Assembly (NCBI GenBank): GCA_011032825.1
Contig: JAADJZ010000005.1
Location: forward strand, 5,001 to 69,000
From: Massariosphaeria phaeospora
Lineage: Eukaryota; Ascomycota; Dothideomycetes; Pleosporales
Length of the DNA stretch: 64,000 nucleotides
Direction: 5' to 3'
A model generated the notes under the pieces. That model worked only from the letters and a program-made list of their open reading frames with translations, was not told the origin of the DNA and made no database searches. Made by a program: the position numbers and the translations under genes. The stretch's first letter is position 1. Each line of letters starts with the position of its first letter. Shown one piece after another: positions 10,058-19,918 of this stretch.

Positions 10058-10365
10058 GGCGACGACGATAGCTACACTCATTTTTATAGGCAACAGGCAA
10101 TCTCATTTGATCAGGCAATCAATATATAGTGTAGATAGCTAGCAACAATCAAGCGCTAGGTCAACGATCGTACACTGACACCGGGTGGCGAAATCTCGCC
10201 CCGGAGGCCATTGATAGACCCCGTAGGATTAACCTTTTAGACCATGCAGATATCTAGCCTATACAAGTTACTATGGGCGGGATATCCGACTTGGCGCCCA
10301 TGGAAATCTCCGGAGGTTGCCCATGGGCGAATGGAGGATTCCTTCTCCATCCATGCCGAACGCTG
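9661..10365 (+). mobile_element. 3' end of a second hAT family (hAT-C)
   Basis: Contains the C-terminal dimerisation codons and about 300 bp of 3' flank. It is repeated in RIP-mutated form at about 1480-2170. Both copies end at CCGAACGCTG; the next bases differ (GTTATCAT here, TCACGTGC in the other copy), so 10365 is probably the element terminus. The left end is truncated. Confidence 0.7.
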
Positions 10366-10732
10366 GTTATCATTGAAGCTGTTCGGAGGGCCTTACCAGA
10401 ATGGAAGTGTGACGCTGAACAAAGATACCGCCATAGGAGCGGTAGACTCGATTAATGCCGTACGGAGGGAAAAGTAATTCGAAAGGTGCGAATTGATCAA
10501 TGGTGCAGACATAAGAAGAGAGTCTGGAGTGTGAAAAGCTCGTAACGGGGGCAAGATTGCCCAGACTGCACAGATATCTAGCCCAGTTTTGAAAAGATCG
10601 CTTTTAGTGGACTATCGTGCTGCTTCATACATATCTTAAGCGGACAGAGTGAATATAGTGAATCAAGACATCAGGTGACATGTGAGCAGCTGAAATCAAA
10701 GGCCGGTACGTCCACCTTTCAACCAAATGAAT
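10366..10732. other. Unassigned spacer
   Basis: Short region between the hAT-C terminus and the 3' end of the P450 gene. A 35-codon open stretch continues from the transposon but has no recognisable homology. It presumably includes the 3' UTR of the P450 gene. Confidence 0.4.
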
Positions 10733-12312
10733 CTACGTAAATAGAGCCACCTCACACCCATGCGCATTCCTACACGTCAATTTCAGCTCCCCCTTCCACT
10801 CCCTCTTATCCCTCGTCTCCAACCCCCCATACGCCTGCGCCAGCCGCACCAGCACATACGCAGCCTCAACCAGTGCCTTCCGCTCCGCCAGACAAGCCCT
10901 GTTCCCGCCACCAAATCCCATGAACTCCCATTTCCCCGGTTTCACACTGTCCCAGCGTTCCGGGCGGAAGCTCTCCACGTCGTCGCCGAACACAGCTGGG
11001 TTTCGGTGGAGAGCAAAGTAGCTCATAACGACTTGAGTGCCTTTGGGCACGAAGACTGGGAGGTCTTGGTGCGGGCCGCCGCCGGAGGGGAGTTGGGTGT
11101 TGGAGAGTGCGACCCGGGCCAGGAGGGGGAAGTTGGGGTAGAGGCGGAGAGCTGGGGTGTGTGTTAGCAAAGCCTTCTGCTCTAGTACAGTAAACTTAGC
11201 TTACTTTCATTGAGGATGTTTCGGGTCACTTTAAGATTAAGCAGGGTGTCCGGGTCGAGATCAGCAATGTCTTTGCCCGAAACCTCGTCTCGAATCTGTT
11301 GCCAGTACTTTGGGTGGCGTGAAAGAAGGAAGCATGCGTTTCCGAGCAACGCTGAAATCGTTTCGACGGATGCCATCATGCCCTGGAGAACTTGGTTTCG
11401 AATGTATTCTTGGTCACTTGTTTGCGTAGCCAGTACGTGGGCCATACTTAGTTTCGGTTTAATTTTTAGAAAATCCTCGTCCGTAGCGCAGGAGGTGTCT
11501 GCATCCCGCAATGCTTTTCCAATATAGTAGTCTACGTATTGATGAGTCGTCTTGCAGGCTTTGAGATATCTTGTCTGGGGAACCAGTTTCCATGCCCGGC
11601 CGAGCATGATACGAAACATGGTCAAGAATAGCGCGTCCTGAAATGCATCAAGGAATTGCGCTGGTGAGGATGGCGCATCGGAAAAATTCTTCGTGGGGTC
11701 GATCCCTAGTAAAAACAGCAAAGACGAATTGAGAAACTGTACAAAACAAGTGAGTATGCGAGGGGTGGTGGTGAATGGACAGATTCATACCACTTGGTCG
11801 AACAAGGGTTGTAAATTCACCGTCTCTCCATCAGCGGGCATCTGACTCAACAGGCGATCCACCTGGCTTCCCAGAAAGCTCAAGTTCACAGAGTTATTCG
11901 TGGCGAACGTAGGCGCAATAAGATTTCTGGATGAATGACCGTCTGTAGTCAGAAAGCCTTGGCCACAGAAATACTCCATACCCGCAAATCGCAATGGCGC
12001 CACGCCCCACTCTTTGCCTGTATTGACCGTACGGATATTCTCAGGGGCAATGGTAAGAATAAAAGGCTGTGCCAACCACGCGCGTGCCAGGAAAGTATCT
12101 CCGTAGCGTCGGTGGAGGGCGATCAAGCTGGGGACCTCCATGGCCATCCCCATGTAAAGATCGAAGGCGGCAAAGGGTTCTTTAGTTCGGTGTTTGGCAA
12201 CAACACCACAGCCGTGTTGACGTGCCGTTGAAGCGCGCTTGTACTGAATCTGGATGACGTAGAGTACTAAGAGCGCTACTCCAGCCATTGCAGTAATCAA
12301 AGAATAACCCAT
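10733..12312 (-). CDS. Cytochrome P450, CYP52-like
   Basis: Haem-thiolate monooxygenase, probably ER-anchored. Three exons give 490 residues: 12312-11791, 11736-11205 and 11151-10733. Introns have GTATGA..ACAG and GTAAGC..CCAG ends, and all junctions keep phase. The N terminus is a hydrophobic anchor followed by RRYGDTF-type text. Helix K is restored across intron 2 as NETLRLYP (ExxR). The PERF-like segment is FRPERW, and the haem loop is FGGGNRACLA. Two deviations: the last glycine of FxxGxRxCxG is alanine, and the usual AGxDT of helix I reads ASVET. Similarity to alkane/fatty-acid hydroxylases suggests a lipid-like substrate, but it could serve a secondary-metabolite pathway given the UstYa and esterase relics nearby. 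It appears intact although transposons lie on both sides. Confidence 0.88.
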
Positions 12313-12767
12313 GACGTCGATTTCGCGGCGAAATTCTGGAGGAGATGATGGGCGAAAGGGAGACGTGGCAGGAAGGAAAGATCGATGACAAGATCTGACC
12401 GCAACTCTCGTACATACCCCGCCCGAGCCGTGCAGTCGTACGAGTCAGATGATAGTTGAGCCACTGGACCTATCCAATGGTTGATTGGTCAGCTAGATGG
12501 GTTTGTATTCAAAAAGTCTACAACGGTGAGGACTTGTCGAATGGCATCGACGGATGCACTGGCAGAATGCTTTGCCCCTCTCATGCATACAAGTGCGTGA
12601 GAAGTCTTACGCCGCAATATAATCGGAAAGACCTCGCCACATGCAAGTCTGCGCTGTTATTGGACACTTGATATAGCGGTCCGAATCACAGGATATGTAC
12701 CGAAAGTTTCAAATAAATGTATAAATCAAACAAGACATAGGCATTAAAAAGACGCAAAAGGCATGTA
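12313..12767. other. P450 upstream region
   Basis: Intergenic DNA between the P450 start and the Pogo element; likely the P450 promoter and 5' UTR. No gene seen. The TA target duplication of the next element is at 12766-12767. Confidence 0.5.
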
Positions 12768-12860
12768 CTCGGGCCCAAGGTTTCTCCGAAAAATCTCATG
12801 AGATTGCCCGTGCGTAGCACGGGCCTATCCCCCCAATTCAAATGTTCCCCCCAATGCAAA
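12768..12860 (+). repeat. Left 93-bp TIR of Pogo-B
   Basis: Begins CTCGGGCCCAAGG after TA; exact reverse complement of 15291-15383. Confidence 0.95.
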
Positions 12861-12937
12861 CAAAATATCCTCATATAAATCAATCTCCGCCACAACGCTA
12901 TATAATTAATTTCTGACGCGATAGAACTCTTAAAGCC

Positions 12938-15211
12938 ATGCCTCGCAATCCATCCGCCGCGAATAAATACGCCAGAGAGGTATCTGAGCTGCAGATGCAC
13001 GCGTCGCGCCTGCGAGCGTACAGCGCGCCCAACCTCAAATCTTACGCTACAATCCACAAACTGCCTTACGATCGCCTCCGCCGCGCCTATCTCAAGCTCC
13101 CAACGCGATCAGATCGTGAGGCTTCAAATCAGCTATTATCGCCTGCCCAAGAGCTTGCTCTCGTGCGCTATCTCGACTCCATTGACGCCATCGGTTTAGG
13201 GATACGCCGCAGCCAGGTGGCGCAGCAGGCAACGGCGCTGCTAGCAGAGTCATATTTGGGTGTTGACAAGGCGCCTCCACCGCTAGGTACGAATTGGGCG
13301 CGCCGCTGGCTGCAGAGGCACCCAAAATACAAGCGCGTCAAGGCAAGGCCGATGGAGATACAGAGAAAACTCGCCCAGCAACCGGAGGCGCTGCGCGCCT
13401 GGTTCACGAAACTTGAGAGCCTCATTCAACAGCTAGGCGTTTTGCCTCGCGATACGTACAATATGGACGAGACTGGCTGCCGGATTGGCGTCGCAACCAG
13501 CCAGTACGTATACAGCCGATATGGGCGGCAGATTTTCATACCCAACGCCAACAACCGTGAGCTGATGACTCTCGTGGAGTGCGTAAGCGCTGACGGCGAG
13601 GCGATCGCGCCTATGGTCATTGTCAAAGCAGCTACAGTTATGGAGCACTGGATACCTGACCTGCCTGAAGATTACCTTATACACGTTAGCGACAGCGGTT
13701 ACAGCAACGATCAGATAGCTCTTGACTGGCTCATACACTTTAACAAGATGACGGAGAAGCGGAGGCTAGGCGTATGGCGGCTGCTACTCGTTGATGGCCA
13801 TGGATCTCACGAGACGAGAGAGTTTGCTCAATACGCAGAGGATAACCGTATACTTTTGTTTGCGCTGCCACCTCATACGACTCATCTGCTGCAGCCACTT
13901 GACGTTGGCTGTTTTCAGCCACTGAAATGGTATCACGGTCGCCAGCTAGACTAGGCTGCTCGCTCTGGGTCAAAAGATATAAGCAAAGCTGACTTTCTAT
14001 CAACTATCGCAGAGATCCGACGTCTCACGTTTACCCGCAGCACTATTTTAAGCGGCTGGAAACGTACAGGACTCGCCCCGTTTAAGCCAGAGATCGTACT
14101 TGATCAATTGAAGCTACTAGAAGGTTGCCAATCCAGCGACGACGACGAGCGCACGCCTCCGCCGCCTGTACGCTCTACAACGCCTATAATTATCTCCTCG
14201 CCGCCGCGGCTTGCCTCGTCACCATCTCGGGCGCCTATCCGACGCTATAACCACGTCAAAATCGACCTCCAGCAAGCGCAGCTTGTACGCCGAGCCTACA
14301 CGCCCACAACGCCAGAGCCGGCAGAGCCAGAGCCAGGTGACGCCGCCTAGCACACGCCAAAGACTATACGCCAAATACAGGCGCAGGAGCCTTTCGTTCA
14401 GGCTGTGCTGCGTCAGCACCTCCCTCGAGAGGTTGCCGCCAGCGTTATCAAACACCAGATAGGCGTCTCTGCGCTCGCTCGAACGGCTGAGGGCCTACAG
14501 CGAGAGCTACGTAAAACAGAGGCAGCAGTCAACGCTAAAGATGAGCGCCGTCGTCGAAAACGGCGTGCGCTCGGCGTCAAAGGCGGCCCCATATACGCTC
14601 AAGACGCGCGCGCGATGGTACAGCAGCGGCAAACTGACGACGCCGCTCGCGCTGTGAGAGACGTCACCGCCAAACAGCTTCGTCAGGTTACTGTTTTGCT
14701 TAACAAACACCTCAAGATATTGCCTACAGTCAGGAACTGGGGCACAAAGTACGTCAAACGAGCAGCGGCAGGCGTCGTCGTATACCGCGAAATGAACCGC
14801 TGGGTACACCCTCTCAACGATACCCGCTTCAACGATGAGGCAGCAAGCAAATTAGAGCGTATACAGCAGCCAAGCAGCCTCAAATATAGGCGCAAAACAA
14901 CTAACGAGTTGACGCCGGCAGCCGACGTAGCTGGCCAGGTGCGTTGCCTAGTTGACCCGTACAACAAGCTCATTATCACAAAGCTACAGGAAAAGCGCCT
15001 ACAGGACGAGCAGGACAGCGAGATGATAGCAGAGGAAGACTCCTCACTGCCTGCTCACCTATCTCGTTCACAAAGCGTCAAAAACGAGTCACAACCCACC
15101 TATACAGAGTTGCCAGATGGTGCCGCTGATGGGCGCTCTCGCGACGACGAGGCCAGCGACGCCAACGTTGCAGATCCTGATGATGCGCAAAATGACTGGG
15201 GCCTGCAATAA
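12938..15211 (+). pseudogene. Pogo-type DDD transposase with two TAG codons
   Basis: A single frame of 758 codons is interrupted only by TAG at 13952-13954 (context RQLD*AARS) and 14348-14350 (context GDAA*HTPK). The first segment has helix-turn-helix and CENP-B-like DNA-binding domains. It also has the catalytic domain, with acidic sites at YNMDETG, LLLVDGHGSH and LQPLDVG. The third segment is a long basic coiled region (KDERRRRKRRALGVKGG) typical of Fot1-like tails. TGG-to-TAG and CAG-to-TAG transitions would explain the two stops. It belongs to a different family from Fot1-A and Fot1-C: N terminus, tail and TIRs do not match. As read, only a truncated catalytic product of 338 residues is possible. 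Confidence 0.9.
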
Positions 15212-15290
15212 GGTGTATAGATTAATTCTACGGGTTTACAATGTCTGAATTAAGCGTGGCTAGCTAACAAATTGAGACTGCAGTCCACCG

Positions 15291-15383
15291 TTTGCATTGG
15301 GGGGAACATTTGAATTGGGGGGATAGGCCCGTGCTACGCACGGGCAATCTCATGAGATTTTTCGGAGAAACCTTGGGCCCGAG
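15291..15383 (-). repeat. Right 93-bp TIR of Pogo-B
   Basis: Exact reverse complement of 12768-12860, followed by TA at 15384-15385. Confidence 0.95.
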
Positions 15384-15385
15384 TA

Positions 15386-15688
15386 CAGTTGACGGAAAAT
15401 GAAACTGGAAACAACGCCTTATACCCTTAATTAGGACTCACGTCAACAGCCATTTTTTCCAAGATGGACAATAAGAGACACTCATCGGATAAGTTCCTTT
15501 AAACCAGAGTCTAAGACTTGCTGTTCTTGGAAGAGGTTAATCAACGGTGGCACAGTACGATCTTGCAGAGCGCATTCGAGGTACGCACCGTCTTCACCTC
15601 AATCTAAACACGAGATCCGTGCTTGCGACTACAACAGGTAAGTCAGTCTCCATAGAAAACATTCGGATCACACTCACTTTGAGATGAC
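15386..15688. other. Spacer right of Pogo-B
   Basis: No gene seen. It probably contains the 3' flank of the membrane-protein relic on the minus strand. Confidence 0.4.
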
Positions 15689-16088
15689 TCACCACTTCTG
15701 TAGTCGACGCACCGCAATCAACCCCAACACCCCACTGAAGAACCAGAAAACGGTAGCAACACAAGAGAATGCGACATCCGTCTTCCGCAACCCACAGCGA
15801 TAGCCCGTCGAGTCATACGCGTCACCGCGGAATGCGCTGGTACCACCTGGACACACCGCGCTGAAGATGAAGTCGCCTGCGTAACTGACGATACTGAGGT
15901 AATCGGTATCATCCAGAAAAGCGAGAAGGGTATGGACAAGGACGAGAACACGACGGTATAGATCACGCACCCCAGTAGTCGGCGACATGGTGGCGGAAAC
16001 GATGTTCGGCGGAGACTCCGAGGACAATGGCAGCGCAGACGAATTGGACAAAGCGCAAGAAGGTGGAGATGGCGCGAGATACGATCAT
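15689..16088 (-). pseudogene. MARVEL-like small membrane protein with frameshifts
   Basis: From the ATG at 16088 the minus strand encodes a hydrophobic helix (FLRFVQFVCAAIVLGVS). Next comes a second helix in another frame (IYTVVFSSLSIPFSLFW), then a cysteine-containing loop and a last helix in the third frame (SYAGDFIFSAVC ... WFFSGVLGLIAVRRL). Together the order resembles the four-helix MARVEL-type proteins common in fungi. Two 1-nt shifts are needed to join the frames. A single 76-nt GT-AG intron in this stretch does not restore the correct phase. It is therefore probably a decayed gene, or the assembly has indel errors. Function unknown. Confidence 0.5.
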
Positions 16089-16530
16089 GTTGAAGCTTCT
16101 GACCTTTTAGATGCCTTGGAAACGGAGGTGTAGATGTGATTGATGTATTGAAGAGCGTGAAGTAGTCTGGGTAGAGCAGCTGGTACATGAGAAGGCTGTG
16201 AGATTGCGTTCTTCGAAGAGGGTTTGAGTTCAGGTGCGACAGATTAAGTAGATGGAAACCTACAATAACCACGCGGGCAACCGTTCCAAAAAACTGGAGA
16301 AAATACTCATACATGCGATGCGGCGACATGGGGACTTTAAATCCTACCAAAGCGCGTTGACACACAATGTCGACATTGAAGCGCAAAGACGTCAACTCTT
16401 CCCAAGTCCTCATTGTGGCAGAACACCTCGAAATGGGTGACATCCAGAGGCGACATCCAGATCGTATATAATTCGTCCATCGCGGCATCCCCTGATATCA
16501 CCCGCCAGACTTGGAGTCACAGCCTTTACA
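16089..16530. promoter_or_regulatory. Divergent intergenic region
   Basis: Separates the minus-strand membrane-protein relic from the plus-strand peptidase-like gene, so it likely holds both promoters. No specific motif was recognised. Confidence 0.35.
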
Positions 16531-17845
16531 ATGGCATCGAATTCCACAGCTAGCGATGTTGAGATGGTTGACGTCGAATCTACTGAGTTCAAATGTTTGG
16601 ATGCAGTCGCACCCGAGTTCGTGCACAGGTTCACCGGCGCAGCATGCGATGCGGAGAAGTTCGCGTCGGATGTCCTAGAGCAATACGGGCTGTTCGACGA
16701 GGAACCGACGTATAATTTGACCAATCCAATTGATCCACTCTTCGGCCAGTCCCGATGGGTGGGTATAACCAACGAGATGTATCTTAAGATGGTGCCAGCC
16801 CTTCGACTCGCTTCGCGTTTCATCAGCGATGAGAAGTTCCTGGACACTTACTACCAGATTGTAGCAGGTGTGGTCAAGACACGCGATGGCGATCTTTATT
16901 CAGAACTGCCACCGCATCTTGACTATAAGACACACCCCGAGAAGACGGATAAAGTCCACAAGCTGTGGATAGCGAAGCTAAGACAGTTGCGAAAGATCGT
17001 TACTTGGCGGTTCAACCCGGACGGTGACAGGCCTGATGATTACGCCGTGACTTTTCAGTACCAAGAGGAGCGTATCATTCAAGAGGGGTTTAACTATGAC
17101 CAGACGATCATGGAACCAGAAAAGGACATGACCTCGAGGCAGGTATACGAGGAATATGGTGACCAGGATACCACGCCGAGTGTTTTGTTTGGGGAGGTGT
17201 TTAAAGACATTTTTCGAGTCTTGTCCAGCGAATTTATCTTCATTGTCCCTAATAGACAAGTACGCGTGGCTGAACGCTCAGTTTCTTTTCGCCACAACCA
17301 TCGGCCACGAGCTAACCCACGTCGTCGCGGCGTACCCCCGGATGCTGATGTACCCACTGGAAAGCGAAACAGAGGGTATGCCCCAAGAGATTCACATTTC
17401 CCTGGAGGAAATGGATTACCGAATCCGAATTGGGCAGGACTCCGAGCTTGGGTTCTCGTGGGAGTGGGACATGTTCGGTGGGTTCAGTCTCAATGAGCAT
17501 AATCTCACGTCACTTAGCTATGTGGCTCGTCGTCGCCGGAACGACGAGCCATATTATGCAAAGTTCAGGCTACTGAGTGACGAAAACAGCGTTTCTGATA
17601 AATTTGTGAAACAGCTGATCGTGAAGCCCTCGTGGGTTGCCATGTGGTTCCGGGACGAGGCATACCAGTACAATCTGTTACATCTTGCTTCGATTCCTCG
17701 CTTCAGCCACGTAGTTACTCTTATTGGGAAGGCGCTGCGTAGTGAGGCTCGGCCGTCTGATAGAATGCGGGAAAAGCTTGCCAGGGCGATAGTCATGGTG
17801 GAAGTCGAAATGCTTGCCGACTTGACGATGCAGTCGCCTGCTTAA
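16531..17845 (+). CDS. Putative HExxH metallopeptidase-like protein
   Basis: Two plus-strand frames share one protein. The first begins at ATG 16531 (MASNSTASDVEMVDVEST...). The second carries the zinc-peptidase signature HELTH within FATTIGHELTHVV and runs to 17845. A 97-nt GT-AG intron at 17159-17255 (after EEYG, ending CCCTAATAG) joins them in phase and gives 405 residues. The alternative is a 1-nt frameshift near 17250, which would keep about 30 more coding-like residues. I recognise the zincin-like motif but not the family. It has no signal peptide, so a cytosolic role is likely. Expression and catalytic competence are inferred only from the motif. Confidence 0.6.
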
Positions 17846-17953
17846 CGGAAGATGCTAGAGCTAGTTGGGATCATCTAGAAGAGCGAGAAGGGGATGCACA
17901 GGGAAGAGGTTGCTATTAGTTAGATAGGAGCGAGGTTAGAAGAAGTTTGGCGC

Positions 17954-18230
17954 TGCGGAGATATTGTGCATTGCGAAAGACCTCGTACACCCCAAAAACA
18001 GTAAGCGGTAGAGGGGTAAGAGGCTGCTATCCCTAATAGAGACTTAGATTAACTTCTCTAAGCTTAGCTTAGCTTTTCTAGGTTTAGATCTTGTAGCGCG
18101 TAGGCACCTAGCCTGGATCCGCTAGATCCGCCCAGATCCAAGCCTCTATCCCGAGGTCAGCCTCCTTACTCCACCACCCTTTACCGTTTTTGGGGTGTAC
18201 GAGGTGTTTCGCAATGCACCAATATTCAGC
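17954..18230. repeat. Inverted repeat with one mutated arm
   Basis: The arms 17954-18004 and 18181-18230 are about 50 bp of inverted homology (shared core CCTCGTACACCCCAAAAAC), and weaker inverted homology continues into the loop. The right copy, read on the minus strand, keeps an open frame (ISAEYWCIAKHLVHPKNGKG, 18359 to 18108). The left copy is AT-shifted and has stops. This looks like a small inverted duplication in which one arm has been mutated. The encoded fragment is not recognised. Confidence 0.6.
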
Positions 18231-18396
18231 CGAGATCCGCGCCTCGTAATCCGGATGCCGATGATCACCCGAAACAAACGGAGCCTCTTCGAGAAGGTCC
18301 CGACTCTCTCTCTCTCTAGCTTTCTCTACCGCGCGATCGTTCAACTTTCGAACTTGCACCGAGAACCTTCGCTACTGCTCATACCTAGCGCCTCCC

Positions 18397-19152
18397 ATGT
18401 CAAGTACATCACCTGTGTTTCCCGGTCGCCCCATTCAGCCCCTGGCCAAGCGGGCTCAAAAATGCAACGATTCTACCTTCATCAAGCACGGAACGCCCCA
18501 TGAAATCCAGAGAGAAGTGGATACCATCTTCTTCATTCAGCGCAATACATCGATCCCTGTGCCTTCGGTGATCGAATCGCACGTCCACGAGAGTGGCAGT
18601 TGGTTTTCTATGGTCCTCATTCCGCGGTTGTCTCTAACCGATTGCTGGATGCGCATGAGCGAAGAAGCGCAAGCGACGACGCAACGGGATCTCTCCAACT
18701 ACCTGAGTGAGCTACGGGCTATCCGTTCCCCAAAGCCTAGCTACATTGGATCTTGTATTGGCGGACCAGCGTAGGATCATCGTCTGAACAACGGTCGTCC
18801 CTGCGGTCCTTTCGCCTCGGTGTCCGAATTTCACGATGTCCTTGTCGCACCCGTCGCGCGGTGTCCTCGTCCTGAACTTGCTGTATCTTATCGCCATCGA
18901 CTGGCAGACGATCACGAGGTCATATTTACCCACGCAGACCTGTGTGGGGATCATATTCTCGTTGAGCCGTCCACAGGAAAGATCACCGGAATTATTGATT
19001 GGGAGATGGCTGGCTGGTGGCCAGCATATTGGGAGTACAGTAAATCGTTGTTCGGCAACAGATACATGAAGTGGTGGAAAGTACTCGTGGGGAAAGTCTT
19101 AGATCCTTTTCCGTCCGAACTACAAGTTGAGCGTATTCTCCAGCAATTCTGA
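18397..19152 (+). pseudogene. Aminoglycoside phosphotransferase (APH)-family protein, one nonsense codon
   Basis: The frame encodes a fungal APH/choline-kinase-like fold. The N-lobe has VIESHVHESGSWFSM; a middle region follows; the catalytic segment is FTHADLCGDHILVEP, then IIDWEMAGWWPAYWEY (the metal-binding DxD-like region) to the end at QQF. These proteins phosphorylate small molecules or are substrate-orphan kinases. TAG at 18772-18774 interrupts the frame right after CIGGPA, and the same frame then continues without further damage to 19152. No splice pair around the stop removes it cleanly. The start is uncertain; 18397 is the first ATG in frame. Confidence 0.7.
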
Positions 19153-19209
19153 ATCTAAAAGCAATGAAAGCTTTTCGTCCAGCGTCATCCGCATTCCCGG
19201 TTGGTAGAA

Positions 19210-19616
19210 CTACTTGTCCTCTCGAAGCCAATAATTAATAACGTTGTTCTGGTACTGCTCCTCTATGAAATCCTCCTGTCGGAGCCAATCCAGGACACTC
19301 AAACTCCAGTCTTGACAGTTCCAATTCGAAGATTCGACATTGTTGATAGACGCAGCTGCTAAAAGCTGCTTAAAGCGGTCGTACTTGCTCGCAGGAATAG
19401 CCGTGTTCAGATCATTGGAGGCCTCAAAACAAGCGCGCAACCCTGGTTGAATCTTGCAACAAGCTTGTCAGGTGAAGATAGCTTAAGATGCTTGAGCAAG
19501 TGATACTTGGTGCACAGTCGACAACATTGTGTTAGAACAATGTATACCCAAGGGTTAGTGCGAATAGAGTCATCGCCAGCATCTGGTGCGTTTCGATAAA
19601 TAACAGAAACTATCAT
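19210..19616 (-). CDS. Hypothetical protein fragment, frames unresolved
   Basis: Two overlapping minus-strand frames look like parts of one protein. The first is 19616-19440 (MIVSVIYRNAPDAGDD...). The second is 19440-19210 (RACFEASNDLNTAI ... NWNCQDWSLSVLDWLR ... VINYWLRED). The second part has the composition and conserved Trp/Cys pattern of a real fungal protein, but I cannot name the family. A small intron or a frameshift joins them near 19440; I found no splice pair with matching phase. The Fot1-C element lies just upstream (19767), so the promoter may have been displaced. Confidence 0.4.
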
Positions 19617-19766
19617 GGTTCCATGTCTACTGGTCGCCGCGTTGCACGCGTTGGGCGCGCCTCGGGGTGTTGATGCGATGCAGGCAGGTAGGTGGTGGTC
19701 GATGATGGAGGTGGGATGCGGAGCGATTCTGACCGATATATTTCAGCCTTAGACCTCTTGGCAATA

Positions 19767-19820
19767 CCGTGTCCGTGCGCGTGATGCGCCGGTTCGCGTG
19801 ATGCGCCACCCTCATCAAAA
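19767..19820 (+). repeat. Left 54-bp TIR of Fot1-C
   Basis: Starts CCGTGTCCGTGCGCG after TA; exact reverse complement of 21814-21867. Confidence 0.95.
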
Positions 19821-19918
19821 CAGCTCAAGCATAAATGAAGCTATAGAGCCACCCATGATCAATATTATCACGAGATAATTGGGTGGAGTATTATATTAAT
19901 ACTTGCGATTAATTTGTA

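Larger units (their letters stand above)
12768..15383 (+). mobile_element. Pogo/Fot1-like transposon with 93-bp TIRs (Pogo-B)
   Basis: A 2616-bp element bounded by 93-bp inverted repeats (12768-12860, 15291-15383) that I find identical base for base, flanked by TA at 12766-12767 and 15384-15385. It contains one transposase frame. Each TIR includes a perfect 14-bp palindrome (AATCTCATGAGATT) and a hairpin word GCCCGTGCGTAGCACGGGC. Identical ends imply recent mobility, yet the transposase carries two stops. Confidence 0.95.

Noticed and set aside
6905..14350. Reassignment of TAG to a sense codon
   Set aside because: SEC9, AMS1 and the P450 gene all terminate at TAG, so TAG is used as a stop in this genome.
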